This document shows, piece after piece, positions 8,766 through 15,546 of a DNA stretch of 20,861 bases. The stretch spans positions 1 through 20,861 of the forward strand of contig DATDGX010000074.1 in NCBI GenBank assembly GCA_036521875.1, written 5' to 3'. A program made the position numbers and the translations under genes. Every line of letters starts with the position of its first letter. The stretch's first letter is position 1. This DNA comes from DATDGX01 sp036521875. Its GTDB lineage: Bacteria; Desulfobacterota; Binatia; Binatales; Binataceae. Below the pieces are notes generated by a model. It saw only the letters and a program-made list of their open reading frames with translations. It made no database searches and had not been told where the DNA came from.

Positions 8766-9826
8766 CTGACCTTGCCCGCCACGCCCGCGTCCGCGAACGT
8801 CGCCATCCCATGAAACAGTTCGAGCGCCGCTTCGATAACGTTCATCGCGAGCGCTGCGCCGGTGCCTTCGCCGAGCCGCAAATCGAGATCGAGAATCGGA
8901 CGCACGCCGAGATAGTCGAGCGCGAGCGCGTGGCCGCCCTCGGCCGAGCGATGGCTGAAGAAAAAATGATCGGTGAGGCCAGGATGGATCTTCTCCGCCA
9001 CCGCGGCGGCCGCAGTCGCGATAAAGCCGTCGACAACGACCGGAACGTCGAGCGCCGCGCCGGCGAGACAGACGCCCGTCATCGCGGCGATCTCGAATCC
9101 GCCGAGCGCGGCCAGAAGCGGCTCGCCGCTCGACAACGCCGCGCGATGGAGCTGCAGTGCACCCTCGACGATGCCGACTTTGTGGCGGAGTCCAGCGTCG
9201 TCGAGCCCGGTGCCGCGGCCGACGATTTTAGCCGGCGCGACTCCACTCTCCGCGGCGAGGATCGCGGCGGCCGCCGTGCTGTTCGCGATTCCCATCTCGC
9301 CAATCCCGATCAGGGTCGCGCCTGACTGTGCGAGCTCGCGAGCAACTTCGATTCCGACCTCGATCGCGCGGCGGGCCTCGGCGGGCGACATCGCGGCGGT
9401 GCTCGAGAAATTGCGGGTGCCGGCGGCGACGCGGCGATAGGTCACGCCGGCGAGCGGATTTGCGCTGGTATCGATTTTCACTCCGACGTCGATGACGCGA
9501 AGCTGGTAGCCGAAGCGCCGTGTGAGGACGCTTATCGCGGCGCCGCCGCCCGCGATATTGCGCAGCATCTCGGCGGTGACCGACTGCGGAAAAGCGCTGA
9601 CGCCCTCGTCAGCGATTCCGTGGTCGGCGACAAAGACGGCAATTGCGCCGCGGCCCATCCGCGCCGAGCCGTCGCGGCGAATCGCGGCGTAACGGCGGAC
9701 GACTTCCTCGAGGTAGCCGAGGCTTCCCGGCGGCTTGGTGAGCGAGTCGAGCCGTTGGCTGGCGGCCGATGCCGCCGCTTGGTCGGGGGGCCGGATCGAT
9801 TTGAGCGTTTCGTCGAGCAGACTCAT
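8762..9826 (-). CDS. cobT: Nicotinate-nucleotide--dimethylbenzimidazole phosphoribosyltransferase
   Basis: Cytosolic enzyme that activates the lower-ligand base (for example 5,6-dimethylbenzimidazole) with nicotinate mononucleotide to give alpha-ribazole phosphate. 354 residues, the standard CobT length. Signatures are DSLTKPPGSLG (27-37), VADHGI (66-71), GEMGIANST (176-184) and RLGEGTGA (317-324), whose Glu320 matches the catalytic glutamate of Salmonella CobT. It is the first gene of a cobT-cobS pair. No Shine-Dalgarno is apparent before the ATG, and no riboswitch is visible in the 149 bp upstream, so this pair appears not to share the receptor's cobalamin control. Confidence 0.96.
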   Translation of the reverse strand: MSLLDETLKSIRPPDQAAASAASQRLDSLTKPPGSLGYLEEVVRRYAAIRRDGSARMGRGAIAVFVADHGIADEGVSAFPQSVTAEMLRNIAGGGAAISVLTRRFGYQLRVIDVGVKIDTSANPLAGVTYRRVAAGTRNFSSTAAMSPAEARRAIEVGIEVARELAQSGATLIGIGEMGIANSTAAAAILAAESGVAPAKIVGRGTGLDDAGLRHKVGIVEGALQLHRAALSSGEPLLAALGGFEIAAMTGVCLAGAALDVPVVVDGFIATAAAAVAEKIHPGLTDHFFFSHRSAEGGHALALDYLGVRPILDLDLRLGEGTGAALAMNVIEAALELFHGMATFADAGVAGKVR

Positions 9827-9975
9827 TCGCGCGCAATCGCATCACGCGCACAGGCGGTTGGCAAGCTGGGACGCGGCGCGCTCAGTTCGGGCCGAAATGG
9901 AAAGTGCCGCGACGCGGAACGGTGCGCGAGGAAAATCACATTCCGCCGCGAACCGCTCCGCATCGCGAAGATGAT

Positions 9976-10500
9976 TCAGGCCGCGGCCGCCTTGCGCGCA
10001 GCGCCGAGCGCCGCCTCGTAGTCCGGCTGGTTGGCAACTTCCTTGACGTACTCGACGTGGGTCACATTGTCGTTCTTGTCGAGCACGAACACGGCGCGCG
10101 CGAGCAGGTGCAGCTCCTTGATCAGCGCGCCGTACTTCTCGCCGAACTCGGCGCGCTGGTAATCGCTGAGCGCCGTGACTTTATCGACGCCCGCCGCGCC
10201 GCACCATCGCGCCTGCGCGAACGGCAAATCCATCGAGATGGCCAGGATCTGAACGTCGCCGGGAAGCCTGGACGCTTCCTCGTTGAAGCGCCGCGTCTCC
10301 GCGTCGCACACCGGAGTGTCGAGCGACGGGACCGTGGTGATAATTTTCACCTTGCCCTTGAACTGGTCGAGCGTCGCAGGCTTCAGCCCCGCGCCGACCA
10401 CCGTGAAGCCCGGCGCTTTCTGCCCGGTCTTGAGTTCGGGACCGACGAGCGTGAGCGGGTTTCCGCGCATCGTAACGGCGCCCTTGCGTTCTTCCGCCAT
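9976..10500 (-). CDS. tpx: Thiol peroxidase, atypical 2-Cys peroxiredoxin
   Basis: Thioredoxin-dependent reduction of hydroperoxides, typically lipid hydroperoxides. 174 residues; Tpx is usually 165-170. The peroxidatic cysteine is Cys65 in SLDTPVCDAETRRF and the resolving cysteine is Cys100 in ARWCGAAGV; this pairing and spacing define the Tpx subfamily as opposed to AhpC or BCP. The start is supported by AAAAGGAG about 9 nt upstream. No signal sequence is present. It lies downstream of a MAPEG gene and a selenoprotein gene on the same strand, but the 199-nt gap holds a plausible promoter, so it may be transcribed on its own. Confidence 0.95.
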   Translation of the reverse strand: MAEERKGAVTMRGNPLTLVGPELKTGQKAPGFTVVGAGLKPATLDQFKGKVKIITTVPSLDTPVCDAETRRFNEEASRLPGDVQILAISMDLPFAQARWCGAAGVDKVTALSDYQRAEFGEKYGALIKELHLLARAVFVLDKNDNVTHVEYVKEVANQPDYEAALGAARKAAAA

Positions 10501-10551
10501 GGGAATTTCTCCTTTTGACTTGTATGGAAAGAGTGCAGCTTCGGACTTTCG

Positions 10552-10580
10552 ACTGTAGTCGGTCGCGTCGGAGCCGTAAA
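10552..10580 (-). promoter_or_regulatory. Candidate sigma70 promoter upstream of tpx
   Basis: On the minus strand, TTTACG (10580-10575, 4 of 6 to the -35 consensus) is followed after 17 bp by TACAGT (10557-10552, 4 of 6 to the -10 consensus). It lies about 50 nt before the tpx start codon. This is visual matching only. Confidence 0.35.
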
Positions 10581-10699
10581 TAAGCGGATCATTACGAGTC
10601 CGCGCGCCGATCGACGATTTGACCGCAGACGCGATCGGCGCTGACGCGCGGCCCGGCCGCGCGGGCGAAGATCGTGGGCGAGAACTTGTTCGCTACGCG

Positions 10700-11083
10700 C
10701 TATACGTAATGCACGATGATTCCGATCAGCGCTCCGAGCAGCAAGATCACGTTGATGCCGCCAGTCATCGCGGCGCCGGGCCCGCGCTTCTCGGGATCCT
10801 GGATGTAACCACGCGCATAGATTATCCGCGCGATGATGAAGAGCAGGCCGAGCGCAATCGCGACCGAACGGTTGACGTAGCGGGAGAACAGCCAGAGCGC
10901 CGGGACGAATACGATGAGCGCTTCGAGAGTGTTCTGATGGACGCGGAAGTAACGCTCGAACTCGGGATGTCCGGTGGTCGCCGGCGCCTTGACGCCATAC
11001 CTCCCACGCGCGCGTCCCACCAAGATGCCGAGCACGCTGAACTCCAGCAACGCGAGAATCGTAACCAATGCGAGTCCGTTCAT
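10700..11083 (-). CDS. MAPEG family membrane protein
   Basis: Small integral inner-membrane protein of the membrane-associated proteins in eicosanoid and glutathione metabolism family. 127 residues with about four hydrophobic helices (near 3-23, 53-67, 73-91 and 105-126). The family signature is FERYFRVHQNTLEAL (residues 42-56), in which the Arg, His-Gln-Asn and Glu positions are typical of MAPEG glutathione-binding sites. Function is probably glutathione transferase or peroxidase activity on lipophilic substrates, not established for this subgroup. AAGGAG precedes the ATG by 6 nt. It starts 68 nt after the selenoprotein stop codon on the same strand, so the two may be co-transcribed. Confidence 0.85.
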   Translation of the reverse strand: MNGLALVTILALLEFSVLGILVGRARGRYGVKAPATTGHPEFERYFRVHQNTLEALIVFVPALWLFSRYVNRSVAIALGLLFIIARIIYARGYIQDPEKRGPGAAMTGGINVILLLGALIGIIVHYV

Positions 11084-11151
11084 CGGCGGCTCCTTATCGC
11101 AATCAAGACCGGCGGTTTACCCGCGAAAGCCGGCGCGCGGCGGGTCGGCCC

Positions 11152-12003
11152 CTATGGCCTACTTCGATAGCGCGCCTGACGCTCAGCTTCGGCCGCGTCG
11201 GCAGCTTCTCTGGGCGGGCGCCCGGACATGAACCCTTTCGTATAATCGCTGTCTTCCCAGCCGCGATCATTCTCGTCCCAGACGTAGGGCAACTCGACGA
11301 TCGCGCCGGGCCGCGTGATCGTTTCGAAAGCGCGCAGCGCGTCGAGCACGATCCGGCGCTGCAGCTCGGGTTGGTTCGGTTTTCCGGTCTGATGCCCGAG
11401 GGGAAAATTCACGAATACGGCGCGCGGCGGCTTGACCGCCTGAGTGATGTCGAGCGCGGAAGTCATACTGAGCGTTGGTATTCCGGCTTCCTCGGCGGCG
11501 CGCGCGATCAGTCCAACGGACTGATGACACACGGGTCAAGCGGGCACCAGGAGAAACGCGTCGACGTGCGCGTGCTTCAGCTCGTCGATGATTTTCGGCG
11601 CGAGCTCGTCGCGCACTTTGCGCGCCGAGTAGATTCCGCCCATGAAGCTGAACGCCGGATCGATCAACTCTCCGATCACGCGCTCGGCCTCGAGCTCGCG
11701 CATCCGCTCCAGGGGGAATACGCAGTTGGGATCCTGTTGCGCGTCCGCGGTCGGATAGCCGAAGTGCCAGACGTTCAACTCGTCACGCCGCGCGTTCTTC
11801 GGGATGCGCCGGTACGACGCGTCTTCACGATGGAACCGGGGCTGGTCCCGGTACATCACGCCGCCCGAGGTTAACAGCGCGACTCTGCAATTCGCGATCG
11901 GCTTGGTGAGCGGCGTGAACGGAACGGTGTCGTTCACCACCCATCGGTAGGGCGTGAAATCGTCGTAAAGCTCTCGGGTGCGCGGAATATAGTCGACTGG
12001 CAT
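11152..12003 (-). CDS. Selenoprotein of the glycine/betaine/D-proline reductase B (GrdB/PrdB) family, in-frame UGA = Sec
   Basis: Two same-frame halves are separated only by a TGA at 11538-11536. Read through, they give one 283-residue protein with selenocysteine at residue 156. The flanks read FLLVPA-U-PVCHQSVGLIARA, a UxxC redox motif matching the Sec site of GrdB/PrdB-type reductases (U-P-x-C-H-Q-[ST]-V-G-L). The N-terminal half adds ALLTSGGV, DPNCVFPLERM and FSFMGGIYS, also typical of the family. A SECIS-like hairpin follows the UGA. The ATG at 12003 (MPVDYIPRTR) was chosen over an upstream in-frame start whose product is Arg-rich and unlike protein; a weak GAGAGAG precedes it. 283 residues is nearer PrdB (~240) than GrdB (~430). 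No substrate or partner subunits (GrdA, GrdC/D or PrdA) are in the window, so a role as an amino-acid reductase is not implied; a redox or detoxification role beside MAPEG and Tpx is inference. Confidence 0.88.
11507..11538 (-). other. Bacterial SECIS-like element with its UGA codon
   Basis: On the minus strand, UGA (11538-11536) is followed by 18 nt and then a 3-nt apical loop GTT (11517-11515). The loop closes a perfect 8-bp stem, ATCAGTCC (11525-11518) with GGACTGAT (11514-11507). The distance, the short loop and a G as its first base followed by U fit the published bacterial SECIS consensus (loop 16-37 nt after UGA, G in the first two loop positions). The stem also encodes conserved residues (HQSVGLI), so coding constraint contributes. 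Confidence 0.75.
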
Positions 12004-12289
12004 CTTTCGCTCTCTCTTCCGGATTGCCGTCGGGGCCCTCCAATTCGCTGGCGATATCGTGGACCTCCGCGAGCGCCTCGCGCAACCGTCAATGTGGGCC
12101 GCGACCGATATCCTGATCTGGCGCGATCGCCGCGCGCAGCCAGCCAATTTTGCCTGCGCTTGCGAGAGTCAGGCGGTGTGTACGTGACGCAAGGTTAGTT
12201 ACAGCCTTCTGAAGCTGAAAAATCACCGTCTGTGCATCCGCCAGTTTCGGGAAAATTGACCCTTCCCGTGCCGACTATTGCTTTACTAC

Positions 12290-12332
12290 CGCTTGTAGGA
12301 TTTAACTAGCTACGATTTGTAGAGTTTAGTAG
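12290..12332 (+). repeat. Imperfect tandem repeat in the promoter region of the Cys-rich genes
   Basis: Two related copies, CGCTTGTAGGATTTAACTAG (12290-12309) and CGATTTGTAGAGTTTAGTAG (12313-12332), are spaced 23 bp start to start and share TTGTAG, TTTA and TAG blocks, with small shifts needed to align them. A spacing of about two helical turns would suit a dimeric regulator, but this is inference. Confidence 0.4.
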
Positions 12333-12345
12333 CTTGAGCTATAAA
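12317..12345 (+). promoter_or_regulatory. Candidate sigma70 promoter for the Cys-rich gene pair
   Basis: TTGTAG (12317-12322) is followed after exactly 17 bp by TATAAA (12340-12345, 5 of 6 to the -10 consensus). This puts transcription start near 12352, only about 14 nt before the start codon, overlapping GTGGAGG. The -35 is weak (3 of 6), and the second copy of the tandem repeat covers it. Confidence 0.4.
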
Positions 12346-12365
12346 GGGCGTGGAGGATTACACAT

Positions 12366-12668
12366 ATGTTCAACCGCGCAAGACTCGCCGTCGCAGTCTG
12401 GGGACTGGTGACCTTCTCGGCGCCGGCCTGGGCACAACAAACACCACCCGTGCCGACCCTTGACGTTGCGTTCTGCTGCAAGAGCGTCACCGCGGGAACT
12501 GGGAGCCAGCCGATCGGACGCAACTGCACCACCCCGGAATTGACTCCATCTGCCGTGAATACCTGTACCGGTACGGTCTTCAGCTGCGGCAGCGGGAATT
12601 TCTCTGAGTGCGAGCCCGCAGCGACCGGCGGCAAGAAGGACTGTTCCTGCAGCACGTTCTCTAACTGA
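12366..12668 (+). CDS. Small secreted protein with eight cysteines, paralogue 1, unknown function
   Basis: I do not recognise this family. 100 residues, with a classic Sec signal peptide: basic MFNRAR, a hydrophobic core, then the AWA|QQ cleavage site near residue 23, giving a mature protein of about 77 residues. Eight cysteines lie at 37, 38, 54, 67, 74, 82, 93 and 95, including a vicinal CC and a terminal KDCSC. Signs that the gene is real are GGAGG 8 nt before the ATG, a typical signal peptide and a paralogue immediately downstream with the same cysteine pattern. The mature part is Gly/Ser/Thr-rich with few charges. Likely a disulfide-rich extracytoplasmic protein; no enzyme motif, lipobox or transmembrane helix beyond the signal. 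Probably co-transcribed with paralogue 2, 32 nt downstream. Confidence 0.8.
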   Translation: MFNRARLAVAVWGLVTFSAPAWAQQTPPVPTLDVAFCCKSVTAGTGSQPIGRNCTTPELTPSAVNTCTGTVFSCGSGNFSECEPAATGGKKDCSCSTFSN

Positions 12669-12683
12669 AACACCGAGCATCGC

Positions 12684-12699
12684 TCGAGAGGAGTCTCGA
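12684..12699 (+). promoter_or_regulatory. Hairpin presenting the Shine-Dalgarno sequence of the second Cys-rich gene
   Basis: A perfect 6-bp inverted repeat, TCGAGA (12684-12689) and TCTCGA (12694-12699), encloses a 4-nt loop GGAG (12690-12693), the core of the ribosome binding site 7 nt before the ATG at 12701. The hairpin would either display or restrict the Shine-Dalgarno and could set the ratio of the two paralogues. Confidence 0.6.
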
Positions 12700-12700
12700 A

Positions 12701-13042
12701 ATGATTTCAAGAATTAAGACCGCTGTGATGCTGGGAGCTCTGTTGCTCGCTCCGATAGTGGTCAGCGCTCAGACCGATGTCGCCCTGCGTCTCGGCGGAT
12801 TGGGCGGTGATACCGTCGCGTATTGCTGCACGACCCTCAGTTCCAACAGTGGACAGGGTTGCTTTGCCGTCGTTACAGGCAGCACGGGCCTGGGTCAGTG
12901 CAAGGGCGACTATATGGACTGCGGCAGTTCACTCTTTACTTGCGTTCCGTCAACGACCGCCCCACCCGCTGGAGCCCCGGCCGGAACAATCGCGAAGGAC
13001 TGTAGCTGTCAAGAAGTAGGTGTACCGGCGGCGGCGTTTTAA
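12701..13042 (+). CDS. Small secreted protein with eight cysteines, paralogue 2, unknown function
   Basis: Not a family I recognise. 113 residues; signal peptide MISRIK plus hydrophobic core, cleavage at VVSA|QT near residue 23, mature protein about 90 residues. Cysteines lie at 42, 43, 54, 67, 74, 81, 101 and 103. Against paralogue 1, the order CC-C-C-C-C-CxC is the same, the third, fourth and fifth cysteines fall at identical residue numbers (54, 67, 74), and CxGxxxxCGSxxF and KDCSC are shared. Differences are a Pro/Ala-rich insert (residues 83-98) before KDCSC and an 8-residue C-terminal tail. Its Shine-Dalgarno lies in a hairpin loop. The pair looks like a tandem duplication followed by divergence. 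No clear terminator follows. Confidence 0.8.
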   Translation: MISRIKTAVMLGALLLAPIVVSAQTDVALRLGGLGGDTVAYCCTTLSSNSGQGCFAVVTGSTGLGQCKGDYMDCGSSLFTCVPSTTAPPAGAPAGTIAKDCSCQEVGVPAAAF

Positions 13043-13146
13043 GCCCCGGCTCAGACAGCCGCGGGTCGCGCCATCATCGAATGAGCGATGGGCGACCACG
13101 GCTGCGAACTGGAGCAAACTAGGATACGCCGGCGGGAACGAACAGA

Positions 13147-14211
13147 GTGATTTACCAGGCGCCCAAGCTCGACGATCATGATTACGCAGTGATCGCGGCG
13201 ATCGACCTGATCCACGAGCGCCTGCGCGATCGCATTTTGGTTCCCGCCAGTTGGCAGGGCGAGACTTACCGCGAAATTTATGTGCGCACCCTCGAGGACG
13301 GGGTTGCGCGCCGCGAGCGGGCGCCGCGCGTGGCCGGGTACAATCGCGCGATGACCTACGTGCTGCGGCGCCGCGACGATCCGCACTTCAGGTACGACAA
13401 CGAGCTGATTCGTGCGCTGCATTTCATGATCAGCGAGGAGGACGCGCAGGCCTGGCCCGGCACCTGGCGCGCCCGCGACGCCGGCGTGCGCGACGGCGAC
13501 GGCAAGGTGATCTATCGGGCGCCCGATGCGGATCGCGTCGAAGGCCTGATGGACGAGATGGTCGAGTGGCTCAACGCTTCCAGGCAGACCTCCGCGTTCG
13601 TGATTGCGGCGCTGGCGCATCTGAACATATGCCGGATTCATCCCTTCCGTGACGGCAATGGCCGGCTGTCGCGTTGCCTCCATGCACTGGTGATCGCCCG
13701 CGCCGGCTACCTCGCGCCGGAATTTCTGAGTATCGAGGAATTTATCGGACATCACCGGACCGAATATGAGACCGCGCTGGCAAGCAGCACCGAAGGCAAT
13801 TGGCGGCCGGAGCTCGACACGCGCCGGTGGGTGAGATTTTGCCTTGGCGCCCATTATCGGCAGGCCCTCGAGCTGCTGCGCCGATTCGAGACCTTCGATC
13901 GGCTGTGCGTCGAACTCGCCGCAGACATGACCGATATCGGTAGCGCCGCCAGCGTTGCGGCCAGCGAAGTGTTCCAGGTGCCCTCGACGCAGGAGATGGA
14001 AAGCTGGCCGAGACTTCAGTCCGGCGCGATCGAATCGTGTGCGCGGCTGTCCGCGGCGTTCCGCTTCGCCGTCGATGGAGCGCCGGTGGCGATGCACTTG
14101 AACGGTGCGGCTCGCGAGCCGCGCCTCGCCGCGTTGCTCGACCAGTCTCTGCTTAGCTCACGCGGTGCCGTGCCTGAGCCTTTCGGGATCCTCGCGAGCA
14201 ATCATCTGTAA
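13147..14211 (+). CDS. Fic domain protein (probable AMP/NMP transferase)
   Basis: 354 residues starting at GTG; an in-frame TAG at 13120 and no ATG nearby leave GTG 13147 as the likely start, with a weak GCGGGA as ribosome binding site. The Fic core is centred on HPFRDGNGRLSR (catalytic His165), which fits the HxFx[DE]GNGRxxR consensus, so it should be active in AMPylation-type transfer to a hydroxyl side chain. An N-terminal helical region (about 1-90) precedes it. It contains RTLEDG where class II Fic proteins carry the inhibitory [ST]xxxE[GN] helix, but the Ser/Thr spacing does not fit, so autoinhibition is uncertain. The C-terminal ~130 residues are helical, without a clear winged helix. 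No FicA-like antitoxin gene is adjacent; the upstream small genes are secreted proteins. Target unknown. Confidence 0.85.
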   Translation: MIYQAPKLDDHDYAVIAAIDLIHERLRDRILVPASWQGETYREIYVRTLEDGVARRERAPRVAGYNRAMTYVLRRRDDPHFRYDNELIRALHFMISEEDAQAWPGTWRARDAGVRDGDGKVIYRAPDADRVEGLMDEMVEWLNASRQTSAFVIAALAHLNICRIHPFRDGNGRLSRCLHALVIARAGYLAPEFLSIEEFIGHHRTEYETALASSTEGNWRPELDTRRWVRFCLGAHYRQALELLRRFETFDRLCVELAADMTDIGSAASVAASEVFQVPSTQEMESWPRLQSGAIESCARLSAAFRFAVDGAPVAMHLNGAAREPRLAALLDQSLLSSRGAVPEPFGILASNHL

Positions 14212-14293
14212 CATCGCGAGCCCACAGCTCGGTCGCTCGCGTTCTTTCGCGCGTTGTCTTGACGATGGATAGCTTGGTCTTATCCGGCGGGAG

Positions 14294-15475
14294 CTAGGCG
14301 GCGCGCGCCTCTGGAAAGATCCGCAGAAAATTCTCCGCGTAGAACCGATCGCGGATCTGTTCGGAGCGATTCCCCAGCGCCGCCTCGAAGCGGGCTATCG
14401 GATTTCGCCCGCCTTCGATGTGCGGGTAGTCGGTCGAGAACAGGTACAGCTCCGGGTTGGACTGGTCGATGAGCGCGCCTACCTCCTCGAAGACAAAGGG
14501 GGTGAACGCCATCTGCTGCGTGAGCTGCTCCGACGGCTTGCGCGTGAAGCGGGCCAGGTTCGCGTCGGTTTTGCTCCAATGCCGCGCGACCCAGTCCAGC
14601 CGCACCAGCAGCGACGGCACCCATCCCGCGCCCAGCTCGACGCTGGCGCCGCGCAATTTCGGAAACCGCTCGAACACGCCGTCGAGCAACATGATCGAAA
14701 TGAAAGTCTCCGGTCCCTCATGCAGCACGGCGACGTCCTTGGTGCGAAGGTTCTCGCCGCCGCCGAGCCAGTCCTTGGTCGGCGCCCTGCCGTTGTTCGC
14801 CCACGCCTTGGCGAGCTGCAAGGGCGAGCCGCCGACATGCAAAACGAACGGAGTGTCTGACTCCACCAGCCGCGCCCAGAACGGATCGAAATCCACGTGG
14901 CCGGGAGACTTGTCGCCGCAGGGCCGATGCGGGATCCACACGGCCTCGAGGCCGCTCTCAAGAGCGAAGTCGAGTTCCTCCATCGCGAATGCCGGATCGT
15001 CCAGCGGCACGATCGCCACGCCCATCAGGCGCGAGTCTTCGGAACAGAAGTCCGCCATGTGACGGTTATGGGCGCGCGCCGCGCCATAGCGCAGCCGCGG
15101 CGCAAGCTTCGAGCTCGGCGAAAACGGCATCGCGACGCTGTGAGTGGCGAACACGAGCTGCTTCTTGAAGCCCAGCATGTCGACCGCTCGCGAGCGCTCT
15201 TTACGATCGAACGCTCCCAGGGCCTGAATCTCCTTGGAGCGTTCAATCAACTGATTGCCCATGCCCAATAGCTCGGCGACATGCTCTTCACTATGCCGCC
15301 CACCGCGCGCCATGATCACGGCGACCTCCTCATCGGTGACGATCGAGGCGCTGTAACCCACCGCGGGGATGTCCGCGCGCAGTTCCGGGTCCGCGTATTT
15401 TTGCAGGAAATCCGGAAGCTCCATGATATGGCTGTCGGCGTCGTAAAACGGCCGGTTGTCAGGTGCGTAGGCCAT
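14294..15475 (-). CDS. Amidohydrolase family 2 protein (metal-dependent hydrolase/decarboxylase)
   Basis: 393 residues from the ATG at 15475, which has GGAGG about 8 nt upstream; the in-frame ATG at 15511 has no such support. TIM-barrel amidohydrolase_2 fold; family members hydrolyse or decarboxylate small aromatic or cyclic acids. Metal ligands are visible as DADSH (D14/H16), VLHVGG (H213) and FSTDYPH (D349, H352), with the catalytic Asp in the last. It is the last gene of a probable operon behind an LLM flavin oxidoreductase and an SDR, a combination common in catabolic clusters. The substrate cannot be told from sequence. Confidence 0.88.
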   Translation of the reverse strand: MAYAPDNRPFYDADSHIMELPDFLQKYADPELRADIPAVGYSASIVTDEEVAVIMARGGRHSEEHVAELLGMGNQLIERSKEIQALGAFDRKERSRAVDMLGFKKQLVFATHSVAMPFSPSSKLAPRLRYGAARAHNRHMADFCSEDSRLMGVAIVPLDDPAFAMEELDFALESGLEAVWIPHRPCGDKSPGHVDFDPFWARLVESDTPFVLHVGGSPLQLAKAWANNGRAPTKDWLGGGENLRTKDVAVLHEGPETFISIMLLDGVFERFPKLRGASVELGAGWVPSLLVRLDWVARHWSKTDANLARFTRKPSEQLTQQMAFTPFVFEEVGALIDQSNPELYLFSTDYPHIEGGRNPIARFEAALGNRSEQIRDRFYAENFLRIFPEARAA

Positions 15476-15546
15476 TTGGGATTCCTCCGGGGACTCGTAA
15501 GGTCGCGTCAAATCAAATCAGAGGTGCAAGTCGATTACCTGTGACG

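Larger units (their letters stand above)
12004..12365. other. 362-bp intergenic region between divergent genes
   Basis: Separates the selenoprotein (-) from the first Cys-rich gene (+). The right half (about 12190-12365) is clearly AT-richer than its surroundings and holds the candidate promoter and imperfect repeats listed separately. The left half (12004-12180) has high GC and no convincing gene. A minus-strand frame gives a protein-like stretch (LREALAEVHDIASELEG), but it has a stop just upstream and runs into the selenoprotein out of frame. Confidence 0.6.

Noticed and set aside
9827..9975. A second cobalamin riboswitch before cobT or before cobU
   Set aside because: Neither the B12-box nor the AATCCGGxGCTGxCCCGC core appears upstream of cobT, and the only copy near cobU lies on the opposite strand facing the receptor.
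11533..11541. The TGA splitting the GrdB/PrdB-like gene read as a nonsense mutation or as two genes
   Set aside because: Family knowledge places selenocysteine exactly here, the frame is continuous, the downstream half retains intact conserved sequence and a SECIS-like hairpin follows.
11825..12160. Possible small minus-strand gene giving LREALAEVHDIASELEG upstream of the selenoprotein
   Set aside because: A TGA lies two codons before the only near-cognate start (TTG), there is no ribosome binding site, and the frame runs on through the selenoprotein gene out of phase. It could be a remnant but cannot be supported.
13051..14097. Minus-strand frame of 348 codons opposite the Fic gene
   Set aside because: Antisense to a gene with an intact HPFRDGNGR motif; composition is not protein-like.
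12366..14211. Cys-rich pair plus Fic as a toxin-antitoxin or secreted effector system
   Set aside because: The small proteins are exported by signal peptides and lack an antitoxin inhibitory helix; the 104-bp gap and separate weak start of the Fic gene give no link beyond adjacency.
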